Source of the DNA: Gammaproteobacteria bacterium
GTDB lineage: Bacteria; Pseudomonadota; Gammaproteobacteria; Pseudomonadales; Azotimanducaceae
NCBI GenBank assembly: GCA_009841635.1
Contig: VXLJ01000007.1
Span: 42,071-106,070, forward strand
DNA: 64,000 bases
Direction: 5' to 3'
Part shown: positions 24,225 through 34,105 of the stretch, one piece after another
Layout of the letters: each line of letters opens with the position of its first letter
How positions within the stretch are numbered: the stretch's first letter is position 1
Notes under the pieces: generated by a model
Databases searched by the model: none
What the model saw: the letters and a program-made list of their open reading frames with translations, nothing else
Told to the model about the DNA's origin: nothing
Made by a program: the position numbers and the translations under genes

Positions 24225-26261
24225 TCAGCTGCTATCGCCGAACGCATTGTTCTTGAGTGCGTCGATTTCGTCACGCAGCACCGCAGCCTCCTCAAACTCT
24301 AACTGCGCGGCTCGCTCCATCATTTCCTTTTCTAGTTTTTCAAGCAATCGACCTAACTCAATCGCAGAGTTAGGCTTGGCATGTCGATCGGGACGCGTAG
24401 ATTTGCCGCGACGCATACCACGTGCTTCACCTGCTTTGTGTTGCTGACCGACTTCCAAAATATCAGCGACGTCTTTCTCAACGGTTTTAGGCGTAATCCC
24501 CTTTTGCTTGTTAAAGCTAATCTGCTTGACGCGACGGCGGTTCGTCTCATCAATTGCTCGTTGCATAGAGCCAGTAACAACGTCACCGTACAAAACTGCT
24601 GTGCCCCTGACATTCCGCGCGGCCCGACCGATGGTTTGAATCAATGAGCGATCGCTGCGCAAGAATCCTTCCTTGTCCGCATCGAGTATCGCGACGAGTG
24701 AAACTTCAGGCATGTCTAAACCTTCGCGCAGGAGATTGATACCAACTAGGACATCGAACTCACCGAGGCGAAGGTCTCGAATAATTTCCATCCGTTCAAC
24801 CGTATTGATATCTGAGTGCAGGTACCGGACCCTGATGCCGTTGTCATTCAAATATTCAGTTAAATCCTCCGCCATGGCTTTTGTCAAGGTTGTGACGAGC
24901 ACCCGTTCTCGATTGGCAATCGTTTCATGGATCGCGCTCAATAAGTCATCGACCTGGGAAGATGCAGGTCGCACCTCTACTCTAGGATCCACAAGCCCCG
25001 TTGGCCGTACAACTTGTTCAACGATACGCTGGGCGTGCAAGGCCTCATAGTCGCTAGGAGTCGCCGACACGAACACCATCTGTGGCGCGAGGTTTTCCCA
25101 TTCTTCAAATCGCAACGGTCGATTGTCTAACGCTGAAGGCAACCGAAATCCGTACTGCACCAAGGTTTCTTTGCGTGAACGATCGCCTCGATACATACCG
25201 CCGATTTGCGGAACAGAAACATGTGATTCGTCAATGAACAGCATGGCATCATCTGGTAAATACTCAAATAGTGTGGGCGGTGGTTCGCCTGCCTCTCGCC
25301 CAGACAAGTAGCGTGAGTAGTTTTCAATACCGTTGCAGTAGCCAAGCTCTCGAATCATCTCGAGGTCGAAACGCGTACGCTGTTCGATACGTTGAGCTTC
25401 AATCAGCAAATCGTTGGTACGAAAGTAGTCGCGACGTTCGAGCATTTCTTGCTCGATATCGCCGAGTACGCTCTCGATCGTTTGCTGCGGCGTCACGTAA
25501 TGCGACTTTGGAAAAACCGTGAAGCGTGAAACGGTTTCAATGATCTGCCCGGATAACGGATCGAATATACGGATGGACTCAATCACGTCATCGAATAGTT
25601 CAACCCGTACTGCGTCTCGTTCAGATTCAGCCGGGAAGATGTCAATGACATCGCCATGCACGCGGTAGGTGCCCCGTCCGAATGCAGCTTGGTTTCTCGA
25701 GTATTGCAGTTCGGCCAAGCGTGCGATGATCATTCGCTGATCGATGCGGTCGCCACGGTCCATGTGCAAGACCATCGCGTGATAGGACTTTGGATCACCT
25801 AACCCATAGATCGCTGAGACCGATGCGACGATGATCGTGTCTTTGCGTTGCAATAGAGCTTTCGTCGCTGAAAGACGCATTTGCTCAATGTGCGCATTGA
25901 CTGTCGCTTCTTTTTCAATGTACGTATCTGAGACGGGTACGTACGCCTCGGGCTGAAAGTAGTCGTAGTACGACACAAAGTACTCAACTGCATTCTTCGG
26001 GAAGAATTCCTTGAACTCCCCGTACAACTGCGCCGCTAGGGTTTTATTCGGTGCCATAACGATGGCTGGCCGTTGAATTCTTTGAATGACGTTCGCCATG
26101 GTGAACGTCTTGCCTGAGCCAGTCACACCCAGTAACGTCTGATGATCAATGCCGTCGCTGATGCCTGCGACTAGCTCGGTAATTGCCTGAGGCTGATCTC
26201 CGGCAGGGTCGAAATCAGTCTCAAGTTCAAATTCGAACTCGCTACGGATGGGTCGCATCAT
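24225..26261 (-). CDS. uvrB: Excinuclease ABC subunit B
   Basis: The 678-residue protein is a full-length UvrB. It has Walker [14 protein letters not shown], the beta-hairpin region [20 protein letters not shown] that inserts at lesions, and the helicase motif [12 protein letters not shown]. Motif V/VI sequences [19 protein letters not shown] and [11 protein letters not shown] follow. The C-terminal UVR motif ([20 protein letters not shown]) contacts UvrC. It performs damage verification in nucleotide excision repair. The stop codon lies 8 bases from the convergent tRNA gene's CCA. The 10-base gap from the upstream acyl-CoA synthetase gene suggests co-transcription. Confidence 0.98.
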   Translation of the reverse strand: MMRPIRSEFEFELETDFDPAGDQPQAITELVAGISDGIDHQTLLGVTGSGKTFTMANVIQRIQRPAIVMAPNKTLAAQLYGEFKEFFPKNAVEYFVSYYDYFQPEAYVPVSDTYIEKEATVNAHIEQMRLSATKALLQRKDTIIVASVSAIYGLGDPKSYHAMVLHMDRGDRIDQRMIIARLAELQYSRNQAAFGRGTYRVHGDVIDIFPAESERDAVRVELFDDVIESIRIFDPLSGQIIETVSRFTVFPKSHYVTPQQTIESVLGDIEQEMLERRDYFRTNDLLIEAQRIEQRTRFDLEMIRELGYCNGIENYSRYLSGREAGEPPPTLFEYLPDDAMLFIDESHVSVPQIGGMYRGDRSRKETLVQYGFRLPSALDNRPLRFEEWENLAPQMVFVSATPSDYEALHAQRIVEQVVRPTGLVDPRVEVRPASSQVDDLLSAIHETIANRERVLVTTLTKAMAEDLTEYLNDNGIRVRYLHSDINTVERMEIIRDLRLGEFDVLVGINLLREGLDMPEVSLVAILDADKEGFLRSDRSLIQTIGRAARNVRGTAVLYGDVVTGSMQRAIDETNRRRVKQISFNKQKGITPKTVEKDVADILEVGQQHKAGEARGMRRGKSTRPDRHAKPNSAIELGRLLEKLEKEMMERAAQLEFEEAAVLRDEIDALKNNAFGDSS

Positions 26262-26271
26262 TCACCTTGAC

Positions 26272-27822
26272 CTAAATGATGCGGGTGTCGTGCTTACCCC
26301 AATATCTATCACGCAGCAGTCGTTTGTACAGCTTCCCCGTCGGGAGCCGTGGTAACTCGTCAATGAAATCGATTGAACGAGGGACCATGTAGTTCGCAAG
26401 CCGATCCCGCGCAAAATCCAATATCTCATCTCTAACCGCATCGCTCTCTTCAATGCCGTCGGCAAGTTGGACGACTGCTTTAACCTCTTCACCGAAGTCT
26501 TCGTTTGGCACACCGAAGACAGCGACATCTAGGACATAGTCGTGCAATATGACCGCGTTTTCAATTTCTTGCGGGTAAATATTGACACCACCAGACACAA
26601 TCATGAATGATTTTCTGTCGGTCAGATAGAGATAGCCAGCTTCGTCCAAATACCCGACATCGCCAAGAGCGCTCCAATTGGGATGCTGCGGGTGCCGTGC
26701 CTCGCGCGTTTTTTCAGGGGCATTGTGATAGGCATAAGTCATGCGTTCTTGCTCGAAATAAACAATCCCTGCTTCACCTGTTGGCAGTTCCGTGCCGTCT
26801 TCATCGCATATATGAATCACACCGCTGGCGGTTTTGCCCACCGATCCCGGGTGTTCAAGCCACTCAAGACTGCCTATCCGAGTTGAACCATTGCCCTCGG
26901 TACCCGCGTAATACTCTTCGATGATGGGTCCCCACCACTCAATCATGCGCCGCTTTACGTCGACTGGGCACGGCGCAGCTGCATGAATAGCTACTTGGTG
27001 CGACGATAAGTCAAAGCCTGTTCGTTCCCCCTCTGCAAGTTTCAGCATGCGCACAAACATCGTCGGCACCCATTGACTGTGTGTGATTTCGAAATCTTGA
27101 ATGCAGCGCAATGCATCCACCGCATCAAATCTTGGCATGACAACAACCGTGCCACCTTGCCGCTGAATATTGGTGGTAAACGCAAAAGGCGCCGAGTGGT
27201 AAAGTGGCGCAGGCGACAAATAGACGGTGTGCCGATTAAAACCATATGGACCAGTCGCGCCATCGCTCGGTGTAGGTAAATCGCTTAGACGCAGTTCGGG
27301 CAATGGCCGAATAATGCCTTTCGGGCGTCCGGTAGTGCCTGAGCTATAGAGCATGGAGCCACCAATCCACTGTTCAGGGAGCGGCTCGCTAGGTGCGTCG
27401 GCAATAGCTTCTTCATAGTTCGACCATCCCGCCGCGGCGCTTTCGACCATTAACCGAATCGGGCAATTTGATACTTGCGTTGCAACGCCTTCGCAAACTT
27501 CACTGAGTGAAGCCGTCGAAATCAATGCACGTGAGCCACTGTCTTCAACGATGTACGCTACTTCATCCGCAGTGAGATAGCGATTAATGGTGGTGACATA
27601 CAGACCGGAGCGCAATGCGGCCCACACAACCTCAAAAAAACGCAGGTTGTTTTCCATGAACACGGCGATATGGTCATTACGACGCAAGCCACGCTCAAAA
27701 AGGTATTGTGAAAACTGATTGGATCGGGCATCGAGTTCAGCGTAAGTTATCGCTTCTTGTGAACTCGTCAACACCGCCGCTATGTGGTCAGGTTGTTGTG
27801 CCGCCCAGTAACCAGGGTACAT
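26272..27822 (-). CDS. AMP-binding acyl-CoA synthetase
   Basis: The 516-residue adenylate-forming enzyme shows the P-loop YSSGTTGRPKGIIRP (about residue 180), the motif EEYYAGTEGNGSTRIG, and the hinge region YLTDRKSFMIVSGGVNIYPQEIE. The C-terminal catalytic Lys is in PRLPTGKLYKRLL. It activates a carboxylic acid to its CoA thioester through an acyl-adenylate. N-terminal YPGYWAAQQPDHIAAV fits the FadD/long-chain or bile-acid ligase branch, but the substrate is unknown. It is divergent from a CoA-transferase gene, with about 130 bases between them for promoters. Confidence 0.93.
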   Translation of the reverse strand: MYPGYWAAQQPDHIAAVLTSSQEAITYAELDARSNQFSQYLFERGLRRNDHIAVFMENNLRFFEVVWAALRSGLYVTTINRYLTADEVAYIVEDSGSRALISTASLSEVCEGVATQVSNCPIRLMVESAAAGWSNYEEAIADAPSEPLPEQWIGGSMLYSSGTTGRPKGIIRPLPELRLSDLPTPSDGATGPYGFNRHTVYLSPAPLYHSAPFAFTTNIQRQGGTVVVMPRFDAVDALRCIQDFEITHSQWVPTMFVRMLKLAEGERTGFDLSSHQVAIHAAAPCPVDVKRRMIEWWGPIIEEYYAGTEGNGSTRIGSLEWLEHPGSVGKTASGVIHICDEDGTELPTGEAGIVYFEQERMTYAYHNAPEKTREARHPQHPNWSALGDVGYLDEAGYLYLTDRKSFMIVSGGVNIYPQEIENAVILHDYVLDVAVFGVPNEDFGEEVKAVVQLADGIEESDAVRDEILDFARDRLANYMVPRSIDFIDELPRLPTGKLYKRLLRDRYWGKHDTRII

Positions 27823-27955
27823 CCATATTCCCTAGTGCCGAAGAACACGAATAGCATAAACACTGCGTTCGGACGAAAATTGTGCGCTGCCAAACCGTCA
27901 CAGCCTTATTTGTGCGAGTTGGGTCGGCGCACGGTGTGAATAAAGGAGCGGAACC

Positions 27956-29164
27956 ATCGAGCATTTATTTGACGATTTATTGGTGATTGATGCCGCGACG
28001 TTTCTCGCAGGGCCTGGCGCAGCGACGGTTTTAAGCGATTTCGGTGCGACAGTTATCAAAGTAGAACCGCCTGAGGGTGACCGTTACCGAACGCTCAAAG
28101 GGTCCTATGAAATCGACTACAACTGGTTGCTTACATCGCGTAACAAAAAGAGCATCGCGATTGATTTAAAACAGCAAGCAGGCATTGACCTTGTCCACGC
28201 GCTCGCAACAAAAGCTGACGTGTTCATCACCAACTTCATTGGCGAGCACATTACTCGTTATCAATACGAGTACGAACGCTTGAAACTGATAAATCCTCGC
28301 TTGATCTACGCGCATGTCTCGGGTTATGGATTGTCAGGACCAGACACCGAGCGCCGCTCGTTCGACGCCACGGCATGGTGGGCAAGATCCGGTCTTATGG
28401 AGTTTGTTCGCGACAAGGATGTGCGCCCGGCAACGTCTGCACCTGGTATGGGCGATCATGCAACGTCTATGTCATTGTTTTCGGCGATAGCCTGCGCACT
28501 GTACAAACGCGAACGCACAGGTGAAGGTTCGTATGTGACCACTTCGTTGCTTGCAAATGGTTGTTGGTCAAACGGTATGGCATTGCAAGGTGTCATAGCT
28601 GGCATGAATATTGGCGTACGTAAACAGGACACAGGATTGCGAAATCCCTTTGCCTTTGTTTATGAAACAAACGATGGGGCGTTTGTACTCTTCTCAATCG
28701 TGAATGCAGCCCGTGAATGGCCTTCAGTCGCCAGAGCATTCGGCCATGAGGAATGGCTCGATGACCCAAGGTTCGCGACGATGCGCGAAATCATCGCAAA
28801 CCGCAATGACCTCATCGAATTGATTCAAGCTTGTATCGGCAACATGACGTGTGCGGAAGCACTCGCAAAATTGGTCGAACACGATATAACCCATAGCCAC
28901 GTCAAACCAATGGCCGAAGTGGTCGAAGATGAGCAGGTCTTGTTAAACGACGTCATCGTTGACGCGGAACCCACGAGTACCGACTACCCGCGCACCGTTA
29001 TGTCGCCGATCAAACTGAGCGATGAACCTAAAGTCAAGCCAAGGCGCGCTTCCGATGTCGGTGCAGACAGTGTTGAAGTGTTATCGACGTACCTCGATTG
29101 CGACAGTAAACGGATCGAAACTCTCGTAAATACAGGTGTCGTGTACACACAGCAGAAGCAGTAA
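27956..29164 (+). CDS. CaiB/BaiF family CoA-transferase, apparently starting at AUC
   Basis: The frame encodes a class III CoA-transferase: LLVIDAATFLAGPGAATVLS, FGATVIKVEPPEGDRYR, LLTSRNKKSIAIDLKQ, FITNFIGEH. The first NUG codons in frame (TTG 27977, GTG 27980) would cut off the start of the first beta strand. An AAAGGAG at 27942-27948 lies exactly 7 bases before ATC 27956, which gives (M)EHLFDDLLVIDAATF, the length expected in the family. So either a rare AUC start is used or an ATG has been altered. From ATC the protein has 402 residues. It heads a plus-strand run with LLM, PhyH and FAD-monooxygenase genes. Confidence 0.9.
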   Translation: MEHLFDDLLVIDAATFLAGPGAATVLSDFGATVIKVEPPEGDRYRTLKGSYEIDYNWLLTSRNKKSIAIDLKQQAGIDLVHALATKADVFITNFIGEHITRYQYEYERLKLINPRLIYAHVSGYGLSGPDTERRSFDATAWWARSGLMEFVRDKDVRPATSAPGMGDHATSMSLFSAIACALYKRERTGEGSYVTTSLLANGCWSNGMALQGVIAGMNIGVRKQDTGLRNPFAFVYETNDGAFVLFSIVNAAREWPSVARAFGHEEWLDDPRFATMREIIANRNDLIELIQACIGNMTCAEALAKLVEHDITHSHVKPMAEVVEDEQVLLNDVIVDAEPTSTDYPRTVMSPIKLSDEPKVKPRRASDVGADSVEVLSTYLDCDSKRIETLVNTGVVYTQQKQ

Positions 29165-29185
29165 AGAAACGTAACGAATCGACAT

Positions 29186-30163
29186 ATGAAATTTGGTGTA
29201 TTACAGTTTTTTGCATGGCCAAATCGTCGTGGTGAACTCGCTGTTGTGTACGAACGTGCGTTGGACCGAGTCAAAACGATGGACCAAACTGGGTTCGACG
29301 CAGTTTGGTTGGCCGAGCATCATTTTTCAACGTATAGCGTATGTCCATCGGTCCACGTGATGGCCGCACATGTCGCCGGGATCACCAAGAACCTTCGAAT
29401 CGGCACAGCAGTAAGTTTGGCTGCGTTCTACCATCCATTGCGACTCGCCGAGGAAGTAGCGCTTCTCGATAACTTGACCAACGGTCGAATCAATTGGGGG
29501 GCCGGGCGTGGGTTCGATCGTAAAGAAATGGAAATCTTCGGCGTAAAAATAGATGATTCCAAGGAACTATTTCACGAGAACGTAGAAATTGTTCTAGAGG
29601 CTTGGCGTAACGAAAAGTTCAGTTACGAGGGACGCTACAACCAATACAACGATGTTGAGGTACTACCGAAACCACTGCAAAATCCAATGCCATTCTGGGT
29701 CGCCGCGACTTCAGTTGACGCCATTCAGTGGGCAGCGGAACGCGGATACGCCATACTCATGGATCCGCATGCATCATGCGACGACATCGGCGAAAAATAC
29801 CGGCACTATCACGACACGTTAACAGCGAGTGGTCATGAAAATGATCAAGTGACGCCGATGGCGAGGTTGTTGGCGATCGCTGATCACGAGGGCCAAGCTG
29901 AACAAATCGCTCGGAATGGTTCACAGTGGATGTTTGGCAGCTACTTCAATCAAGGAACTGGTGGCTCAACTGCTGCGGACACAGCGGAACGACGTTTAAA
30001 CGACTACGTGAATAACACTGTCATTTGGGGAACGCCAGAGCAAGTCGCGGACCAGCTATTGGAATTGCAAGAATCCATTTCGCTCAACTATCTGCTCGCC
30101 GCGCCACTAAGCCATGCAACATTTGTGAAATTTGTCGATGAAGTCATGCCTCGTCTTGCTTAG
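29186..30163 (+). CDS. LLM-class flavin-dependent oxidoreductase (alkanal monooxygenase-like)
   Basis: The 325-residue protein is a luciferase-like barrel of the two-chain luciferase branch. It has FDAVWLAEHHFSTYSVCPSV with the His-His pair after the second strand, then LRIGTAVSLAAFYHPLRLAE, NLTNGRINWGAGRGFDRKEM, and VLPKPLQNPMPFWVAATSVD. The EHHF motif is characteristic of this branch and differs from the other four LLM genes here. It lies 21 bases after the CoA-transferase and 29 bases before the PhyH gene, so these probably form one oxidative catabolic operon with the FAD monooxygenase at 31007. Confidence 0.93.
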   Translation: MKFGVLQFFAWPNRRGELAVVYERALDRVKTMDQTGFDAVWLAEHHFSTYSVCPSVHVMAAHVAGITKNLRIGTAVSLAAFYHPLRLAEEVALLDNLTNGRINWGAGRGFDRKEMEIFGVKIDDSKELFHENVEIVLEAWRNEKFSYEGRYNQYNDVEVLPKPLQNPMPFWVAATSVDAIQWAAERGYAILMDPHASCDDIGEKYRHYHDTLTASGHENDQVTPMARLLAIADHEGQAEQIARNGSQWMFGSYFNQGTGGSTAADTAERRLNDYVNNTVIWGTPEQVADQLLELQESISLNYLLAAPLSHATFVKFVDEVMPRLA

Positions 30164-30192
30164 GACAAATTTCAGATTAGAGGGACTGCACC

Positions 30193-31014
30193 ATGGACTT
30201 TGATCCTACGAAACATATCCAAGAGATTGAAGAACAAGGCTACAGTATTGCAGAAGGCGTCATTGACCATGCGTTTTGCAAAGAGATCAAAGCTGAGATT
30301 AGCCGCTTGGAAGTTATCGGACCCCCTGCTATCAAGCAAAGCGAGTTTGTAGGTTACAAAACACTCCGCTATTTCGATCTACTAAATGAAGGTGAGGTTT
30401 GGCAACGTGTCGCGATCCACGATGCTGTGCTGCCTGTCATTCGCGGCGTGCTTGGGCAAGACTGCCTATTGTCAACCATGGGTACGGCAGTCATCGATCC
30501 AGGTGAATCATCACAGCGGATTCATTGCGATGACGCGTTGTATGGGATCGGTCGCCCACACAAACACCTCGTTTGCAATACGATGTGGGCATTGTCAGAT
30601 TTCACGGCGGAAAATGGCGCGACTCAGCTGGTTCCTCAGAGCCACAAGTTTTCGCGTTATCCGGATGATCACCTGCGCGGCAAGAAAGATCACGTCTATG
30701 ACGCTACCGGTGCGGACCAAAACTATGAGTGCATACAAGCCGAGATGCCTCAAGGCAGCATTTGTTTCGTAATTGGCACCTGTTATCACGCCGGCGCGGC
30801 GAACACAAGTGCTGAGCGTCGCTGGGCACTCACTATCAATTACTGCGCGGGATCACAGCGCCAGCAAGAAAACCTCATGCTCGCGCACACACGTGCAAAA
30901 CTTGCGACGTTCCCTGATGAATTGTTGAACATTCTTGGCCTAGCATCAAGCAATTTTGGGGTAGGACATATCAACGCGGGTGATCCCAAAGCGATACTCT
31001 CGAGTCTTGAGTGA
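30193..31014 (+). CDS. Phytanoyl-CoA dioxygenase (PhyH) family protein
   Basis: The 273-residue protein begins with IQEIEEQGYSIAEGVIDHAF, the usual PhyH start. The metal ligands His and Asp are in RIHCDDALYGIG and the distal His in TCYHAGAANTSAERRWALTI, with the 2-oxoglutarate Arg nearby. AENGATQLVPQSHKF is the conserved loop before the distal His. A GAGGGA lies at good distance from the ATG. It overlaps the FAD-monooxygenase frame by 8 bases (TTGAGTGA), implying translational coupling, and so the two oxygenases likely act in one pathway. The substrate is not known. Confidence 0.93.
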   Translation: MDFDPTKHIQEIEEQGYSIAEGVIDHAFCKEIKAEISRLEVIGPPAIKQSEFVGYKTLRYFDLLNEGEVWQRVAIHDAVLPVIRGVLGQDCLLSTMGTAVIDPGESSQRIHCDDALYGIGRPHKHLVCNTMWALSDFTAENGATQLVPQSHKFSRYPDDHLRGKKDHVYDATGADQNYECIQAEMPQGSICFVIGTCYHAGAANTSAERRWALTINYCAGSQRQQENLMLAHTRAKLATFPDELLNILGLASSNFGVGHINAGDPKAILSSLE

Positions 31015-32209
31015 AAGACCAATTACCGCCACAATCGTTGGTGGTGGTATTGGCGGCCTAGCTTGCGCGCTTGCACTTGCAAAAGCAGGCATCAAGTGCA
31101 CGGTTTTAGAACAACAAGGTGCCAACGAGGATGAAGGCGCTGGCATTCAGCTGTCCCCTAACGCTACGCGCATCCTAATTGCTCTCGGTCTTGAATCTGA
31201 GCTATCGGCACATGGACGCGTGCCAGAACGCATGGAATGGCGCGATGGTAAATCGGATGAGTTCATCGCGCATTTCAAACTTGGAAGCGATATTGAAGAG
31301 CAGTTTAGCGCACCGTACCTGCAGTTTTCTCGACCCAATCTATGTCAAATCCTTGAAGAAGCATGCAATAAAACTAACGGCATCCATATCCGTCACAGTG
31401 AAAAGGTCCATGGATTGGCATTCACCTCGTCCGGTGTCGACGTTCAGTCATCGAGCGGTGAACACAAAGCGGACTTGTGTATAGGGGCTGACGGCACCCA
31501 TTCCTACGTCAGAACCAAATCGAATCTAGCCCCGAAGCGGCTGCGGTTTGGCGGATATGCCTTTCGTGCCATCATCGCATCGCACAGATTAGATTGGCAA
31601 TATCCCCAAGACCAGACCACAGTATGGCTTCACCATGCGGTGCACGTGGTTACATACGCAATCGGATCTGACGGAATGTTGAATTGCGTGTTCGTCGTCG
31701 ACGGGGAAGACGTGCCAAATGACGGCGACATCCACCGTATACCGGCAACCAAAAGCGAATTGCTCGTGGCCATGAAGGACTGCGGTGACCAAGTCGTTTC
31801 GTTAGCTGAGTGTGCTGCAGAATCCAGCTTGTTCAAATGGCCACTATATCAGTTCATTGCAGAGGAAAGAACATCGCGAACCAAAGAGCCGCTCGCGTTA
31901 ATAGGGGACGCATGGCATACAACGTTTCCTTTTGCCGCCCAAGGTGCAGGATTGGCCGTCGAGGATGCTGCTTGTATAGCGAACTGTCTTAGTAACGCTA
32001 GTTCAACTGAAATTGCTGATCGTCTCGTGCGGTTCAAAGCGTTGCGATCACCTCGCATACGCGAAGTCCAGCGCATCTCAGCGAGGAATCGGTTCGTGTA
32101 CCACGTGCGCAATCCGTTGTTAAGAAAAATGCGCGAGATAGTCTCGCAATCGGCTTTCAAGTTAACCTCGAATCGTCTCTTTTCATATATAGATAAGTCT
32201 AATAAATAA
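31007..32209 (+). CDS. FAD-dependent aromatic-ring-type monooxygenase
   Basis: The protein of about 400 residues is a class A flavin monooxygenase like salicylate 1-monooxygenase or UbiH. It has the GxGxxG dinucleotide fold in TATIVGGGIGGLACALALAK, the DG motif in CIGADGTHSYVRTK, and the second FAD motif GDAWHTTFPFAAQGAGLAVEDA. NAD(P)H and oxygen would be used to hydroxylate the substrate. TTG 31007 is the start nearest the FAD fold; GTG 30980 is also possible. It ends the plus-strand run that began at 27956. The C-terminal tail after about residue 340 is basic, and membrane attachment is not evident. Confidence 0.92.
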   Translation: MSERPITATIVGGGIGGLACALALAKAGIKCTVLEQQGANEDEGAGIQLSPNATRILIALGLESELSAHGRVPERMEWRDGKSDEFIAHFKLGSDIEEQFSAPYLQFSRPNLCQILEEACNKTNGIHIRHSEKVHGLAFTSSGVDVQSSSGEHKADLCIGADGTHSYVRTKSNLAPKRLRFGGYAFRAIIASHRLDWQYPQDQTTVWLHHAVHVVTYAIGSDGMLNCVFVVDGEDVPNDGDIHRIPATKSELLVAMKDCGDQVVSLAECAAESSLFKWPLYQFIAEERTSRTKEPLALIGDAWHTTFPFAAQGAGLAVEDAACIANCLSNASSTEIADRLVRFKALRSPRIREVQRISARNRFVYHVRNPLLRKMREIVSQSAFKLTSNRLFSYIDKSNK

Positions 32210-32350
32210 TTGATATATTGAATTATTAACGAGCCTTAAGAATCATCGATGCTAACGTTCATGGGCTGAACCTGTTTCGTTTGCTTGAATTTCGATATTC
32301 ATCCCATCTTAGCTTCGCAAAATTGCATCTTCTCAATCTAGCGAATTCCA

Positions 32351-32659
32351 ATGCAAGTTCATGTTGATCTTTGCGTCGTCCCTTTAGGCGTCGGTGTTTC
32401 CGTGTCAAACTACATTGTTGCTTGTCAGGAGGTGCTTGATGAATATGGCTTAGCACATACATTGCATGCGTACGGCACGAATATCGAAGGAGAGTACGAC
32501 ACTGTTTTTGCAGCAATCAAAGCCTGTCATATGAAAGTGCATGAAATGGGTGCGCCACGAATCACCACCTCGATCAAACTAGGCTCTCGCACTGATCGCG
32601 AGCAAACACTGCGTGACAAAGTTCTAAGCGTTGCAAACAAGCGAAATACTCCTATATGA
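32351..32659 (+). CDS. MTH1187/YkoF-like thiamine-binding family protein
   Basis: The 102-residue protein matches the MTH1187 family of small ferredoxin-like folds: VDLCVVPLGVGVSVSNYIVA, HTLHAYGTNIEGEYDTVFAA, CHMKVHEMGAPRITTSIKLG. Related proteins bind thiamine, as in YkoF of Bacillus. Its stop overlaps the protease start in an ATGA, so the two are coupled. What a thiamine-binding protein has to do with the protease is not clear. Confidence 0.9.
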   Translation: MQVHVDLCVVPLGVGVSVSNYIVACQEVLDEYGLAHTLHAYGTNIEGEYDTVFAAIKACHMKVHEMGAPRITTSIKLGSRTDREQTLRDKVLSVANKRNTPI

Positions 32660-34083
32660 ACTATGCGCAACTGACAATATCTAACCCCATGACCAAAGCA
32701 ATAACAAGCTGTACTGTGAAACGAGAGTCGCGACAATCTCTGTTTATTACTCACAAATGGCAGTATCTCTGTCTTCACGTGCCATTGCGCGTTGGCGTTG
32801 TGCTACTTGCCCTAGCCTCGATTCCTATGGCCGCACACATTCCAAGTGTTGGTGAAGGTGGGCGACCCTCCTTAGCGCCAGTCCTCAATCAGGTGAAGGA
32901 CGCAGTCGTAAACATCAGTGTCACAACGCGCCAAAACTATCGAATTACCTGGTGGGATGACTGGGGTCGTCTAAATCCGCAACGTCAATACAGAGATGTC
33001 CAAGCTGCTGGTTCAGGCGTCATCATCGATGCAGAACGCGGCTTGGTGGTTACCAACCATCATGTAATCGCGCAAGCCCAAAAAGTCGTGATCACGCTGC
33101 AAGATCGGCGTACGTTCGACGCTCGATTTCTCGGTAGCGATCCGACAACCGATATCGCTGTTTTGCAAATTGAAGCTGATGACTTGACTGATCTCGTACT
33201 GGCCGATTCCGAGGTTCTGCAAGTCGGCGATTTTGTGGTCGCCATAGGCAATCCATTCGGACTTGGACAAACAGTGACGTCAGGCATCGTTAGTGCACTC
33301 GGTCGAAATCAAGTTGGGATCGTGAACGCAGAAGATTTCATTCAAACCGATGCGTCCATTAATCCAGGCAATTCCGGCGGTGCTCTCATTGATATTGAAG
33401 GCAATTTGATCGGCATTAACACCGCAATCATCAGCCCATCCGGTAGCAGCAGTGGCATTGGTTTTGCCATTCCGTCCAACATGGTGCGGACCATCGCCGA
33501 ACAGCTCATTGAATACGGCGATATCAATCGTGGCCAATTTGGCGTCCGCATAGAGCCAGTTACGCAAGCCGTCGCAGAAGGACTAGAACTTTCAACCAAC
33601 AATGGGGTGGTTGTGACCGAAGTAATTCCAAACTCAGGTGCCGACCAGGCTGGTATGCGTATTGATGATGTCATCATTGCGGTCAATGGCAAAGAAATCA
33701 CGAATTCCGCGGATTTGATTACGACCATCGCATTGCTTCGAATTGGCCAGCAATTTGATTTGACCGTCATTCGCAACGGGCGCGAAGAACAGATTGAGGG
33801 CGTCGTACAAGAGTTTCAAAAGGGTAATGAGATATTGCCTGGCATATCGGTAGCGAACATGACTTCAAGTCACCCGTACTACGGCCGAATACGAGGCGTG
33901 GTCGTTTCGGCCGTGGATAGTAGATTAAGCCAATCCAATCTCGTTGTCGATGACCTTATCCTAGAAATTAACAGAAAATCCATCTCAAACATAAGGGATC
34001 TCGAGTCTATTGATTTAGAAGACCGACCACTATTCTTACGCGTGCTGCGAGGAACTACCCAGTTTCGATTAATCGTTCGTTAA
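32656..34083 (+). CDS. DegP/DegQ-type periplasmic serine protease with two PDZ domains
   Basis: The 475-residue protein has a hydrophobic N-terminal segment at about 42-60 (VPLRVGVVLLALASIPMAAH) after an unusually long basic leader, serving as signal peptide or anchor. The trypsin-like domain carries the triad His136 (TNHHVI), Asp166 (TTDIAVL) and Ser240 (PGNSGGAL). Two PDZ domains follow, about 285-375 (GVVVTEVIPNSGADQAGMRI) and about 385-470. Length and two PDZ domains match DegQ/DegP rather than DegS. It would degrade or refold misfolded envelope proteins. The start overlaps the previous gene by four bases. Confidence 0.95.
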   Translation: MNYAQLTISNPMTKAITSCTVKRESRQSLFITHKWQYLCLHVPLRVGVVLLALASIPMAAHIPSVGEGGRPSLAPVLNQVKDAVVNISVTTRQNYRITWWDDWGRLNPQRQYRDVQAAGSGVIIDAERGLVVTNHHVIAQAQKVVITLQDRRTFDARFLGSDPTTDIAVLQIEADDLTDLVLADSEVLQVGDFVVAIGNPFGLGQTVTSGIVSALGRNQVGIVNAEDFIQTDASINPGNSGGALIDIEGNLIGINTAIISPSGSSSGIGFAIPSNMVRTIAEQLIEYGDINRGQFGVRIEPVTQAVAEGLELSTNNGVVVTEVIPNSGADQAGMRIDDVIIAVNGKEITNSADLITTIALLRIGQQFDLTVIRNGREEQIEGVVQEFQKGNEILPGISVANMTSSHPYYGRIRGVVVSAVDSRLSQSNLVVDDLILEINRKSISNIRDLESIDLEDRPLFLRVLRGTTQFRLIVR

Positions 34084-34105
34084 ATCACAATGTCGAAAGC
34101 TCAAC

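Noticed and set aside
26262..26528. Small minus-strand frame next to uvrB
   Set aside because: It overlaps the acyl-CoA synthetase C-terminus in another frame and lacks any protein signature.
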